A stretch of 36,298 nt of DNA from JAQVSH01 sp964349835 (GCA_964349835.1 CAYGID010000013.1:1-36298), one strand, 5' to 3'. Positions 21,244 to 30,333 are shown, numbered from the stretch's first letter. Translations and numbers: made by a program. The notes: a model not told the origin generated them from the sequence alone.

Positions 21244-23160
21244 TTACGGAAGGTTATACGATCGGTAATCGGCGCGGGTTACATTGAGTGAGCGGGGCAG
21301 CCATACCCTGTAACGGGAGTCGCTGTTCCAGGTGTTGCCGGCCGAGGCAAAATCGCAGAAGTGCACCTCGCGCGGCTCTCCAAACTCTCTCTCGAGATTG
21401 GTTCCCACAACCACTTTTGCCGTGAAGCCCAGCCAGATGCCCGCCGGAACGCCCTCTTTCAGCGGGATAAGTTGGATCGAACCCTTGGCCGGCTCTCCAA
21501 TCGATTCGTCAATATCGCCATCATCAAAACGGGCATCCCGCGCCAATAAGAGGGGACCCCGTTCCAGCGCGAAGTACGACCCGCTACGGATCCAGCGAGG
21601 CTCCATATCGAACAGCAACCTGATCTTGTCGCCGTCGCGCCATTCGCGCGAAATGGCCAGATAACTGCCTGCCGCAACCCCCGAAATCGCCTCTCCATTC
21701 ACCCACACGGCAGAGCGGTTGCTCCAACCCGGGATTCTAAACTTAATAAGCTGATTGCGGCTCTTCGAGGCATGAACAGTAATCTCAACATCGCCCGTTG
21801 CAGGATAGTCGGTTGTTTGTTCCAGGGCAAAACGCTCCTTTCCTTTGGCGGCGGGAACCGATGCCACCGAAGGGAGATAGAGATTTACAAAGAGGGTATC
21901 GGCAGCCGTGGTAACGAGGGTTTCGGGCACCGTGGCAAACCCTCTCGGACCGTTAGCAATACAACAGTTGGTGTGGAGTCCGCACTGATCTTCGCCGGCG
22001 CCCCGCATCCCGCTCAATGGCGAGTATTTGGTAAAAAGGGCCGAACCGGGATGCATGGAACCCAGAAAGGCATTGTAGAGGGTTCGTTCCAGCCAGTCGG
22101 CATAGCGGGGATTCCCGGTAGAGAGAAGCAGCGACTGGCAAAGTCGCATCCATGTGGTGGTTACACAAGTCTCCATCATATGATAGGTAGGCTCCGTCTG
22201 CAACTGAACACCGTGATACCAGCATTCAAATGCCGAGCCCGAACCGGCAACATTGATTTCGGTTTCGGCAATATCCATTGCAACCGCCTCTACTGCGGCC
22301 AAATAACGGCCCTCTCCGGTAACTTTATATAGTTCGAGTACCCCCTGATAACACGACATCATCTCGTAAGCTTTCATCCCGTTCTCGACCGAAAACCAAA
22401 CCTTTGGATGGGGATAGCGATCGGCCACATGCACACCGGCAAGCGCCTTCGAAAGGAGGCCGGGGCCCCCTTCGGTCTCCCAGCAGTTCACAATATACTC
22501 GGCAAAGTCGAGATAACGCTTTTCGCGGGTCTCCTGATAAAGCCACACCATGGGTTCGAGCACCGAAGAGGCGGCCATACCCCGATAGTTACCCACCGCC
22601 ACAATCGACTTTTTTGCCGACCCGGCACCCACCTCACTCATCAGATGGTCGGCCAAACGGCAGGCCGAAGCAAGCAGCTCCTTTTGCAACTCCTTTCGGG
22701 GCTCAAGGCGGTATTGCGATAACAACCCGAGGAGGGTATATTTCCTACCCCATACATCCCACTGCTCCAGATGTTTATCGGGAGCGTAATTGCCTATATA
22801 GCCATCGGCACTCTGGGTGGCCATCACCGCTTGGGTAGACGATTGCATCATTCGACCCAATTGCGGATCGGAGGTGAGCGCATAGAGCGGGGCGGCACCC
22901 AACATCCATTTGCCCCAGAACTCCGTCTGCCAACGGTTCGACTCCTTGCGCACCTTGAAAATATCGGTGATTTCGGCAATATCTTGCCCCTTTACACGGT
23001 GCTGCAGGCAGGTATCGAGCATTGCGCCCACATGCCCCGAAACCGTGACTTGCGACAAGGGAAGGCTCTTTTGCCACTCAACAGATTGAGCAGATGCAAA
23101 CAATGGGCTCAACAGGAGCAAAGCGGCTGCGGCAGCGAAACGAAAGAGAGAAAAGCTCAT
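21244..23160 (-). CDS. GH127-family-like (DUF1680) glycoside hydrolase, putative beta-L-arabinofuranosidase
   Basis: From the ATG at 23160 the protein has 638 residues. An upstream start at 23187 would overlap the -7 box. A signal peptide (about 1-24, ending LFASAQS) precedes an alpha/alpha barrel and C-terminal beta domains. The metal and catalytic set of the GH127/GH146 enzymes is present: Glu330 and Cys332 in METCVTT, and Cys399-Cys400 in HTNCCIANGP. These correspond to the Glu/Cys and Cys-Cys of HypBA1, where a zinc-bound Cys is the nucleophile. It is only distantly like the second such enzyme in this cluster (25962-28424), so the two probably differ in linkage or position. It is followed 11 bases later by the GH2 gene. 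Confidence 0.9.
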   Translation of the reverse strand: MSFSLFRFAAAAALLLLSPLFASAQSVEWQKSLPLSQVTVSGHVGAMLDTCLQHRVKGQDIAEITDIFKVRKESNRWQTEFWGKWMLGAAPLYALTSDPQLGRMMQSSTQAVMATQSADGYIGNYAPDKHLEQWDVWGRKYTLLGLLSQYRLEPRKELQKELLASACRLADHLMSEVGAGSAKKSIVAVGNYRGMAASSVLEPMVWLYQETREKRYLDFAEYIVNCWETEGGPGLLSKALAGVHVADRYPHPKVWFSVENGMKAYEMMSCYQGVLELYKVTGEGRYLAAVEAVAMDIAETEINVAGSGSAFECWYHGVQLQTEPTYHMMETCVTTTWMRLCQSLLLSTGNPRYADWLERTLYNAFLGSMHPGSALFTKYSPLSGMRGAGEDQCGLHTNCCIANGPRGFATVPETLVTTAADTLFVNLYLPSVASVPAAKGKERFALEQTTDYPATGDVEITVHASKSRNQLIKFRIPGWSNRSAVWVNGEAISGVAAGSYLAISREWRDGDKIRLLFDMEPRWIRSGSYFALERGPLLLARDARFDDGDIDESIGEPAKGSIQLIPLKEGVPAGIWLGFTAKVVVGTNLEREFGEPREVHFCDFASAGNTWNSDSRYRVWLPRSLNVTRADYRSYNLP

Positions 23161-23184
23161 AAGAACAGTATATATAACACAACA

Positions 23185-23192
23185 CAAATATA
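23185..23192 (-). promoter_or_regulatory. Putative -7 promoter box for the GH127-like/GH2 pair
   Basis: Minus-strand TATATTTG matches TAnnTTTG exactly, 24 bases before the ATG at 23160. It supports the internal start and indicates that the GH127-like and GH2 genes can be transcribed separately from the upstream GH9 gene. Confidence 0.4.
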
Positions 23193-23209
23193 CTAATTCC
23201 CCTCAACGC

Positions 23210-23280
23210 ACTACTGCCAAACGATTCGCAATACATTACTACCAAACGATTCGCCTCGTACTACTCCCAAATTACTCGGC
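23210..23280. repeat. 25-bp repeat, about 2.8 copies, across the GH9 stop codon
   Basis: Copies start at 23210, 23235 and 23260. The first 20 bases of copies 1 and 2 differ at two positions. The third copy contains the end and TAA stop of the GH9 gene (23272-23274), so copies 1 and 2 are downstream echoes of the gene's 3' end. Confidence 0.88.
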
Positions 23281-25860
23281 AGATAGCATCTCTTGTACCA
23301 ATGCATTGAGGGCATTGCCCAGCAGCAGATATTCAGCACTTCCGCCAATAGTCACCTCATTTTCGCCCCATAAGAATGGCCAATCATCTTTGTTTTCCAG
23401 AAAATCGGGCTTCAAGAGAATCAATCCCGGCACAATGCCCCCGGCAATCGTAGCAAAATCGGCCCTGTTAGTTCCATAGGCCACCTTTTTGGTTTTGGCT
23501 CCTACCCCATTTACAAACGACACATTGGAATAAGGATGGCATCCAAAAATGTAGTTGACCCCCTTCAAGACATCCTCCTTCTTCATGATATCGGGAAAGG
23601 CCTTGTAGGCATAGTAGTTGGTGATGGCAAAATTGACCACCCCGCCACTTCCGCCCCATCCGCCCAGCGTAATGGGAACCCCGTACGGATTCTGCTTCTC
23701 GAGCGTTGCCAACGACTCCTTATAGCCAAGCACATACGCACGCAAACGCTCTTTGAAGGCGGCATCGGCATAAGGCAGGGCCTTTAATGCGGTGAGGAGA
23801 CCCCTTCCGCCCGAAAAGTTCTGCCCACCGCCTGTAGCACCGGTACGCGGTTCGAGCGTAGCCGAGATCTGCTGCATAACTCTGTCGAGATAGGTGCGCT
23901 CACGGGTGGTGATATAGAGCTGCAGCAGCGCATCCGAATCGGCCCTCCTGCCGATTGCCGAACTGTTGTTGCCACCCGATTGCGCAGTTGCGGCATCAGC
24001 CTCCTTTACCAACCGAATAGCACTGGCTAAACTGCGTGCCGAAAGATTGTCGTTATAGCCTTTCAGAACCCGCGATGCAGCGGCCAAAGCACCGGCCGTC
24101 TGATAATCGAGAGAGGAGCTGCGGGTGGTGAAGGCCCAGCGGTCGTCGGGTGTCCCACTCGATTTTCCGTCGGTTTCGTAGGGCGCTAAATTGCGATTAT
24201 AGGGCAGATTATCGGTTTCGGTACTTGCATCTCCCAGATGGTGGTACTGATGCAACGCCGGCACAACAATTCCCCTTACAGGATGGCCAATGTTCTCGCA
24301 CTGAGCCACCAGATTGAGCGCACCATGCTCTACTTGCTGCAACAAATCGGGCACCCCGTCGGGGCGGTGCATATCCACGTAGCGGTTTTTCTGGTCAATA
24401 AAAGTCATATCTCTCTTAACCCCGAAATCCTCAAAAGTTTTCACAAAACTCGAAATCACACTGTTGTGCGAACCGGTCTGAATATCGAAATCGCCGGCAT
24501 CGAACCACCCACCCACTGCCATCCCGGGAATACGCTCCAACGGTTTGTATTTGGTGTCGGTGGTATCGCCCATACGGTACCCGTCGAAATGCTCATGATT
24601 CAGAGGCGCCTGCAGGCAGTCGTCGAGAAAAGGGACCCCATGCCACATCCGGTAGCCTTCGTTTACGGCCATGTGATCCATCTGCGCCGGAAACCATACA
24701 TCGAGCGTGGGATGCCAAATATTGGAATAGACATCGGGAGCAATCACGAAACTATTGGTACGATGCCCGCCATACACGATATAATAGATACCCGGCTCTT
24801 TCACCGCGCTGAAAGGGAACTTCGCATATTGGTAGCGGAGGTAATTGCCCCACAGCTCTACCTTACCGGTAAAACACTCTTTGTGCGAACCGTCGGACCC
24901 CACCCTGAAGAGGGAGGCGCTCTGCAAGGGTGTATCATTCTTATCGAGTTCGATAACCGCAACCTTCTCCTGATTAGGCAGATATCCCACCTGCGAAAAG
25001 CCGATTACCGGCTCCCTGATCCATTTCGAAACAGCGTTTGGCTCCAGATACCATGTTAATACCGTTCCGGTTTTATTGGCCGGAAAGAGGCTGCGCACCA
25101 CAAACCATCCGTTTTGGGCCAGGTTTCGGCCATCGAACAGCAGTAAATCACTGTTGGCAGATTGAATAACCACCCTTCGTTCGGGATCCTCGGGAGCCAG
25201 CACAAAATGGTTACCAACGGCCAGGGGTGTGGGCACAAGAAACTCGTTTCTTCCCCGGTGGTCGAAGGTGTTGTGTCCGCCAAACTGGGCAATCTTTTCA
25301 CTGTCGGGTTTCACCAACATCTGCCCCGAGGGGTAATGAGGGAAGAAACCCGGCTTTCCATTGGCCATATAACTCTTTTCGAGATAGGCGGCAGGCAGAA
25401 ACTCAAGGTTAAAGCCGGCTTTTCCCACCCATTCGGCCGGAAGCGGCTTATCGAGGATGACCTGAATCTCTACCCCTTTATCTTTGGCAACCACGACTAC
25501 CTTTGCATCGAACTGCAAGGTTTCATACCTAAGGGCAACCTCAATCCGGCGAGCCTCCGTGTCAACCTTTCGGTCTATCACCTTAGGCACCAAATCCCAC
25601 TGCTCGGGGGTGTTCTGAAACCTGACTGCCCCTCCTGTAACGGTTCGCACACCATGATGAATGAGTTCTATGCCGGCAGTTTTTTCATCGAAAAACATAC
25701 CGTTAAACTCATTACTGAAAGCCAACACATTGACCCCCCGCTTCTCAAAATATCCCGACGCGTTAAGAATCAGAGACTCCGAGGAGTTGCTGGCCGATTG
25801 AGCCCCTAAAGAAACCGCGATCATCGAAAGCAACACATACACTACAAATATTCTCTTCAT
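23272..25860 (-). CDS. GH9 family glycoside hydrolase with N-terminal extension
   Basis: This 862-residue protein has a signal peptide (about 1-20). A roughly 260-residue beta-rich N-terminal region of unknown family follows. Next comes a cellulase N-terminal Ig-like domain starting near residue 283 (GFSQVGYLPNQEKVAVIE), then the GH9 barrel. GGWFDAGDFD holds Asp454 and Asp457, the family's water-activating pair, and GENEVTIGG holds Glu835 as the proton donor. The catalytic set is complete. GH9 members are mostly endo-beta-1,4-glucanases, but some cleave beta-glucosides or glucosamine. With rhamnosidase, fucosidase and arabinosidase neighbours, an exo-acting role on a plant glycan or glycoside is as likely as cellulose cleavage. 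The stop codon lies inside a 25-bp repeat. Confidence 0.92.
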   Translation of the reverse strand: MKRIFVVYVLLSMIAVSLGAQSASNSSESLILNASGYFEKRGVNVLAFSNEFNGMFFDEKTAGIELIHHGVRTVTGGAVRFQNTPEQWDLVPKVIDRKVDTEARRIEVALRYETLQFDAKVVVVAKDKGVEIQVILDKPLPAEWVGKAGFNLEFLPAAYLEKSYMANGKPGFFPHYPSGQMLVKPDSEKIAQFGGHNTFDHRGRNEFLVPTPLAVGNHFVLAPEDPERRVVIQSANSDLLLFDGRNLAQNGWFVVRSLFPANKTGTVLTWYLEPNAVSKWIREPVIGFSQVGYLPNQEKVAVIELDKNDTPLQSASLFRVGSDGSHKECFTGKVELWGNYLRYQYAKFPFSAVKEPGIYYIVYGGHRTNSFVIAPDVYSNIWHPTLDVWFPAQMDHMAVNEGYRMWHGVPFLDDCLQAPLNHEHFDGYRMGDTTDTKYKPLERIPGMAVGGWFDAGDFDIQTGSHNSVISSFVKTFEDFGVKRDMTFIDQKNRYVDMHRPDGVPDLLQQVEHGALNLVAQCENIGHPVRGIVVPALHQYHHLGDASTETDNLPYNRNLAPYETDGKSSGTPDDRWAFTTRSSSLDYQTAGALAAASRVLKGYNDNLSARSLASAIRLVKEADAATAQSGGNNSSAIGRRADSDALLQLYITTRERTYLDRVMQQISATLEPRTGATGGGQNFSGGRGLLTALKALPYADAAFKERLRAYVLGYKESLATLEKQNPYGVPITLGGWGGSGGVVNFAITNYYAYKAFPDIMKKEDVLKGVNYIFGCHPYSNVSFVNGVGAKTKKVAYGTNRADFATIAGGIVPGLILLKPDFLENKDDWPFLWGENEVTIGGSAEYLLLGNALNALVQEMLSAE

Positions 25861-25935
25861 ACCTCATCAATAGACTATTAATATTACCGATTCCGGTTCA
25901 TTTGAATCGCTTCTTACCCGTCATTGCGTAACGCG

Positions 25936-25985
25936 GTTACCTCTTTGTTAATAAGCGGCAGTTACCTCTTTCTTAACAAGCGGAT
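25936..25985. repeat. 25-bp duplication across the GH146 stop codon
   Basis: Bases 25936-25960 and 25961-25985 agree at 21 of 25 positions. The second copy holds the last codons and TAA stop (25962-25964) of the GH146 gene. The first is its downstream echo in the 101-base gap before the GH9 gene. Confidence 0.9.
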
Positions 25986-28424
25986 ATAATAGACTGCCCC
26001 GGCCGAATTGCCGGGAGAGGCCTGAAACTTAATCCTCACCGACTCCTTGCCTTGTACCATAGCATCGGGAATGGGATAGCTTACATCAACGAAACGCTGT
26101 TGATTCCATCGCCCGGTGTTATCTTCGGCCACCAACCGCTCGTCATCGATAAATATCTCGAATTTTCGGCCACCTGTTTCGGCACCCCAGTAACGCACCA
26201 GCAGACTCAGCGAAAGTTCGGAACGGGTCGACATCTTATAGCTAAAATATCCCCCGCCTCGGGCCTCACGCCAAAACTCATCCAAACGGTTTCCGGTTGA
26301 GGATCGCTCACTGAGGATAAGATGGTCGGCTTCGGGCTGCTGCTCTCCGGGGGCCACAAAATCGACAGTCAGTTTTTGTAACTCCAACATCCGCTTTTCT
26401 TTAGCCGAAATGGAGTCGAGATAGGTTTGAAACTGATTGTCGGATAGCACCATCCAATAGGTCATGTATCGTGCATCGTGGATCTGAAAGAAGGGTTCTA
26501 ATTGAAGATTTTCGGCGTTCACCGTTTTCAAACCGGAGGCTGTAAAGGTTAAGGGCTTCTCTTTAACCGCTTGTAGCTTACTGCCAATTTGCTGCACATC
26601 ATTTGCGATGATGATAGGAGCCCGGTCGACAGGATATTTCTCGCCACCTGCAATATGACCCCAACGGCTTTCATCGGCCACCAACCCCGCAAGACCCTCA
26701 GTGCCTGTTTTGGCCCCCAACAAGATGGGACCCCTCAAGAAGGCAATATAATTAGGCACATTGGGTAACGCCTCAATCCGGGTATGCATAGGAATCTGAA
26801 TTTCAATAACATCACCGGCTTTCCATTCGCGATCAATGGGGATATAGGAGGAGGGATCTGCTTTATAGGAAAAAGATTTCCCATTTACAAGGATAGTTAA
26901 CGCCCCCTTTTGTACCCACGACGGATAGCGCACCATAAATGCAAAACGGGCCGATTTCCCAGCGAAAGTCAATTTGGTTTTCTCCTCGTAGGGGAATGCG
27001 GTTTCTTGCTTGATTTTTATCCCCTTTTGGGCCCAGTTCAGTTCCGAGGCAACAAACAGATTGAGAAACAACGAATCGTTACGATGGGTATAGACAAACT
27101 GGCTATACTTTCCATGATTCTCCATGCCACTTCCCACACAACACCACATCGCCTGGTTTGGAGCAGAATAGACGCGGTAATGGCGGGGCCTAACCGGAGT
27201 AAAATAGACATACCCTCCATGGTCGGGATGCTGGGTCGACAAGATATGGTTGTATAAGGCCTTTTCGTAAAATCCGGCATATTTCTCCAAAGGATTGCAG
27301 CGGAACAAATCCTCGGTTAATTTCAGCATGTTGTAGGTATTGCAGGTTTCCGGGCCCTCCACGTCGTTGATAAAATCGATACTCGCAGCCACACTCGGAA
27401 AAAATTCTCTTCGGCTGTTTCCGCCAAAAGCAAGAGTTCTGTTGCCGGAAACCGTCTCCCAGAAAAAGCGACCCGCTTCAACATATTTTTGATCTTTCGA
27501 AAGCTCGGCAATCCTTTGAAAACCCACTGCCTTGGGAACCTGCGTGTTGGCATGCTGGTTATCGAGATTGTCGGTATGCACCGCCATGGCATCTAGCAAT
27601 GTGTTGTGTGAGAAGCGTTTGGCAGCAACGAGATATTTGGCATCGCCGGTCATGTAATAGGCGTCGGCAAAGAGCTCATTCATTCCCCCATGTTCGGTAG
27701 CAAGCATCGACTGCATTTGCTGATCGGTTAATGCCGAAGTGACGGCAATGGCCCAGTCGCACGTTTTCAGAAAAATCGTTTTAGCCTCTTCGTCGCCGGT
27801 ATAGGCCCATACATCTCGCAGGCCGGCATATATTTTATGTACATTATACCATGCAACCCAGGTGCCACGATAGGCTCCAAAATCGCCCGCTTTCAAATCA
27901 GACCAAACCTTCTTGCTATTGGGAACGCCACCAATATACCCTACGCCCCAGTCGGGAAAGTTTGTACCACTCGCCTCCTGACAGGCCTTCAGTTCGGCTA
28001 CCATATATTTCATTCGCTTTGCACACTCGGCATTGCCGGTCGAAGCATAATTCATGGCCATAGCGGTTAAGTAGTGCCCTCCCACATGGCCGTCGAGCCC
28101 TGCCCAATTGGAATAAAGGGGCGCCTTTTCGGGCAACCCGGCCTCCTTGCGGAAAGGAGCCACCAAGCGGTCGACATCGTATTCCAAAAGGGTTTGAATG
28201 TTCAGATCGCGGGCATGTTTAAACGGACCGTCGAGCAATACCACATCCTGCAACGGAAATGTATTGGGATACAACCGATCCTGAGCTTCGGCGTTTTGAC
28301 ACAAAAAACCGCCACTCATTACAGCAACCCAAAGGACAACAGCCCCCCTCAAACCCATCATCTTGATACCCATCTTCATTTTGCTCATCTGCATTTTCCT
28401 CATCCTCAGTTTAATCATCCTCAT
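25962..28424 (-). CDS. GH146-like (DUF1680) beta-L-arabinofuranosidase
   Basis: This protein has up to 820 residues. The first 23 codons contain nine Met, so the true start is uncertain; the signal peptide proper begins around residue 16-23 (MMGLRGAVVLWVAVMSGG) and ends at AEAQ. The catalytic alpha/alpha barrel starts FPLQDVVLLDGPF. Glu359 and Cys361 in GPETCNTYN and Cys428-Cys429 in MWCCVGSGMENHG match the zinc-thiolate site of GH127/GH146 enzymes. A C-terminal beta domain (about 690-820, ending YYIRLLRKR) resembles the accessory domain often found in GH146 enzymes. It probably releases L-arabinofuranose from beta-linked side chains in pectin or arabinan. The stop codon lies in a 25-bp repeat. 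Confidence 0.92.
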   Translation of the reverse strand: MRMIKLRMRKMQMSKMKMGIKMMGLRGAVVLWVAVMSGGFLCQNAEAQDRLYPNTFPLQDVVLLDGPFKHARDLNIQTLLEYDVDRLVAPFRKEAGLPEKAPLYSNWAGLDGHVGGHYLTAMAMNYASTGNAECAKRMKYMVAELKACQEASGTNFPDWGVGYIGGVPNSKKVWSDLKAGDFGAYRGTWVAWYNVHKIYAGLRDVWAYTGDEEAKTIFLKTCDWAIAVTSALTDQQMQSMLATEHGGMNELFADAYYMTGDAKYLVAAKRFSHNTLLDAMAVHTDNLDNQHANTQVPKAVGFQRIAELSKDQKYVEAGRFFWETVSGNRTLAFGGNSRREFFPSVAASIDFINDVEGPETCNTYNMLKLTEDLFRCNPLEKYAGFYEKALYNHILSTQHPDHGGYVYFTPVRPRHYRVYSAPNQAMWCCVGSGMENHGKYSQFVYTHRNDSLFLNLFVASELNWAQKGIKIKQETAFPYEEKTKLTFAGKSARFAFMVRYPSWVQKGALTILVNGKSFSYKADPSSYIPIDREWKAGDVIEIQIPMHTRIEALPNVPNYIAFLRGPILLGAKTGTEGLAGLVADESRWGHIAGGEKYPVDRAPIIIANDVQQIGSKLQAVKEKPLTFTASGLKTVNAENLQLEPFFQIHDARYMTYWMVLSDNQFQTYLDSISAKEKRMLELQKLTVDFVAPGEQQPEADHLILSERSSTGNRLDEFWREARGGGYFSYKMSTRSELSLSLLVRYWGAETGGRKFEIFIDDERLVAEDNTGRWNQQRFVDVSYPIPDAMVQGKESVRIKFQASPGNSAGAVYYIRLLRKR

Positions 28425-28485
28425 AATCTCATCTTTTTTTTACTCAATTATATTATTCCACATCACATCCTTCGCTATCACTCAA

Positions 28486-28514
28486 ACCATTTACCATTTA
28501 CCATTACCCCCCCC
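28486..28514. repeat. ACCATTT heptamer repeat followed by C8 tract
   Basis: ACCATTT, ACCATTT and ACCATTA occur in tandem (28486-28506), followed by eight C (28507-28514), two bases before the GH29 stop. The heptamer is related to the 14-bp unit at 17972-18027, read on the other strand. The 92-base gap holds no other visible signal. Confidence 0.85.
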
Positions 28515-28516
28515 GT

Positions 28517-30154
28517 CTACTCCTGATAGAGCTTAAATACAACTGCTATCGAGTCGGGAATCTGCTTAGGTTTTTCGATCACTAAAAAGTCCTTCTCTTG
28601 TTTCCAGAGAATCTTCTCTTTGCCGCCGAGCATTTCTATCTTTTTTATCCGTTTAGGTTCGTTCGAAGCCGACAAATTGGAGACAACGATATTTTCTTCG
28701 GGAGCCCCCATAACGGTGACGTAAAGAATATTTCCATTCCGGTTGAACCGAATGTCTTTTGCAGAAAACCGCACCCTGCCTTCGTTAAACCCTTGGGCAT
28801 TGATAGGGTTCGCAGCATCGGCGGCAGGTCCTTCGCCAAATACCCTCCACGGACGCGTGTCGAAAATACTCTCTTGGTTGCAATCCATCCATGCGGCAAT
28901 TCGTTCCAAAATAGCAACCTCCTTTTCGTCGATGGAGCCGTCGCCCCTTACCGGGATATTCAATAACATATTGCCATTTTTGCTCACCACATCAATCAAC
29001 GAGTGAATTACCGAACGGGCCGATTTGTACCGGTTGTTATCGTAAACCGAATTATTGTAATGCCAATCGCCTATGCAAGTACATGTTTGCCAAGGCTTCT
29101 CCTGAATCTTATCGGGAGCACCTCTCTCCACATCCCAAACCAGACACTCCTTCTGTTCGGCGGTTAGAATCTTACCCAGAAGAACCGCCTCCAGCTTCCC
29201 CTTATGGCGAGCCATATTGCTATTATAATAGTGTGCGGCAATCTTTAATCCGGCATCACTCACCGGATACAGGGGAAGCCCGGTATCATCAAAATACAAC
29301 AGGTCGGGATTGAACTGATTAATCATATCAACGGTGCGGTTATAAAACTTATCAGCATATTCGGGAGAGGGAATGGAAGCCCCATTGACCCAATCCCATT
29401 GACTGTGAATTTTGTAAATATCTTCACTCCCTTCACTCAGCGGATGATTCTGGGCATACAACGCCTGCGGATCCAGACCCTCCCACCAGGTTCCTTTGCC
29501 ATCTTCACGGGTCAATTTGCCATCGTAAGGTACCCCTTTGCGTGCACCCTCCTTATCGGATTGCTGCGACGTTTCGAACCACGACCAGGCATGCGCAGCA
29601 TGAACACTCAAACCAAAAGGCAACTTATACTTCTTGGCAGCAGCAGCCCATCCTGAAAGAATATCTTTGCGAGGCCCAACCCTCACCGAATTCCACTCCT
29701 GATACTTGCTGTTCCACAAATCCAGATTATCGTGGTGGTTAGCCATGGCAAAGAAATAGCGGGCACCGGCTCGCTTATACAAAGCAACCAAATTTTCAGG
29801 ATCCCATTTCTCTGCTTTCCAGCTATTTATAACATCCTTAAAACCCATTTCCGAAGGATGCCCGTAATTTTGCACATGCCATTTATACTGCGAGGTGCCC
29901 TCCTTATACATAAAACGGGCATACCAGTCGCCCTGGCCCGGCTGACACTGAGGCCCCCAATGAGCCCAAATCCCAAACTTTGCATTTCGAAACCACTCCG
30001 GCACTTCGTACTCTGAAAGCGATACCCAATCGGACGAAAACTTTCCCTCTGCAACCGGTTCATTTCCGGGCCTGATAGGCACCTGATACGTTGCTTGCGC
30101 AGACAGCGATCCGGAAAAGAGAAAAAGAAAAAACGAAATGACTAAAGCCCTCAT
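28517..30154 (-). CDS. GH29 family alpha-L-fucosidase
   Basis: This 545-residue protein has a signal peptide (about 1-19, ending SLSAQ). The barrel starts with EWFRNAKFGIWAHWGPQ, the conserved HWG block, and has FFAMANHHDN on the third strand. The probable nucleophile is Asp289 in DLLYFDDTG. NGNMLLNIPVRGDG near the barrel end and the C-terminal beta domain are typical. It releases terminal alpha-L-fucose in the periplasm. The acid/base residue varies within the family and is not assigned. Some related GH29 members act on galactose-like sugars, so the exact specificity is inferred. An iteron and palindrome array lies 60-140 bases upstream of the start. Confidence 0.92.
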   Translation of the reverse strand: MRALVISFFLFLFSGSLSAQATYQVPIRPGNEPVAEGKFSSDWVSLSEYEVPEWFRNAKFGIWAHWGPQCQPGQGDWYARFMYKEGTSQYKWHVQNYGHPSEMGFKDVINSWKAEKWDPENLVALYKRAGARYFFAMANHHDNLDLWNSKYQEWNSVRVGPRKDILSGWAAAAKKYKLPFGLSVHAAHAWSWFETSQQSDKEGARKGVPYDGKLTREDGKGTWWEGLDPQALYAQNHPLSEGSEDIYKIHSQWDWVNGASIPSPEYADKFYNRTVDMINQFNPDLLYFDDTGLPLYPVSDAGLKIAAHYYNSNMARHKGKLEAVLLGKILTAEQKECLVWDVERGAPDKIQEKPWQTCTCIGDWHYNNSVYDNNRYKSARSVIHSLIDVVSKNGNMLLNIPVRGDGSIDEKEVAILERIAAWMDCNQESIFDTRPWRVFGEGPAADAANPINAQGFNEGRVRFSAKDIRFNRNGNILYVTVMGAPEENIVVSNLSASNEPKRIKKIEMLGGKEKILWKQEKDFLVIEKPKQIPDSIAVVFKLYQE

Positions 30155-30215
30155 AAAAAACGTCTTAGATTATTCAATTCATTTGTATACCCTTCAGCAC
30201 AATACCTAACAACAC

Positions 30216-30291
30216 ACTTGTATGCAACGAAATATACTTGTATGAAGTACAATATACTTGTATGCAGTGCAATGCACTGCATACAAGTATA
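30216..30291. promoter_or_regulatory. 20-bp iterons ending in a perfect 18-bp palindrome upstream of GH29
   Basis: ACTTGTATG recurs at 30216, 30236 and 30256, exactly 20 bases apart (two helical turns), followed by an inverted copy. Bases 30253-30270 are the exact complement of 30274-30291 around a 3-base loop (TATACTTGTATGCAGTGC and its reverse). No T-run follows on either strand, so a terminator is less likely than a multimeric regulator site. The array sits in the 179-base gap between the esterase and GH29 genes. Confidence 0.75.
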
Positions 30292-30333
30292 CGCACAAAA
30301 ATTATTACTCCTACCCTCGGCAAATCGGATTCC

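Noticed and set aside
24238..25059. 273-codon open frame antisense to the GH9 gene
   Set aside because: It is fully covered by the GH9 catalytic and Ig-like domains on the other strand, with no independent motif or start signal.
30253..30291. Rho-independent terminator reading of the palindrome after the esterase gene
   Set aside because: The hairpin is strong but no T-run follows on either strand, and the direct 20-base copies beside it favour a binding array.
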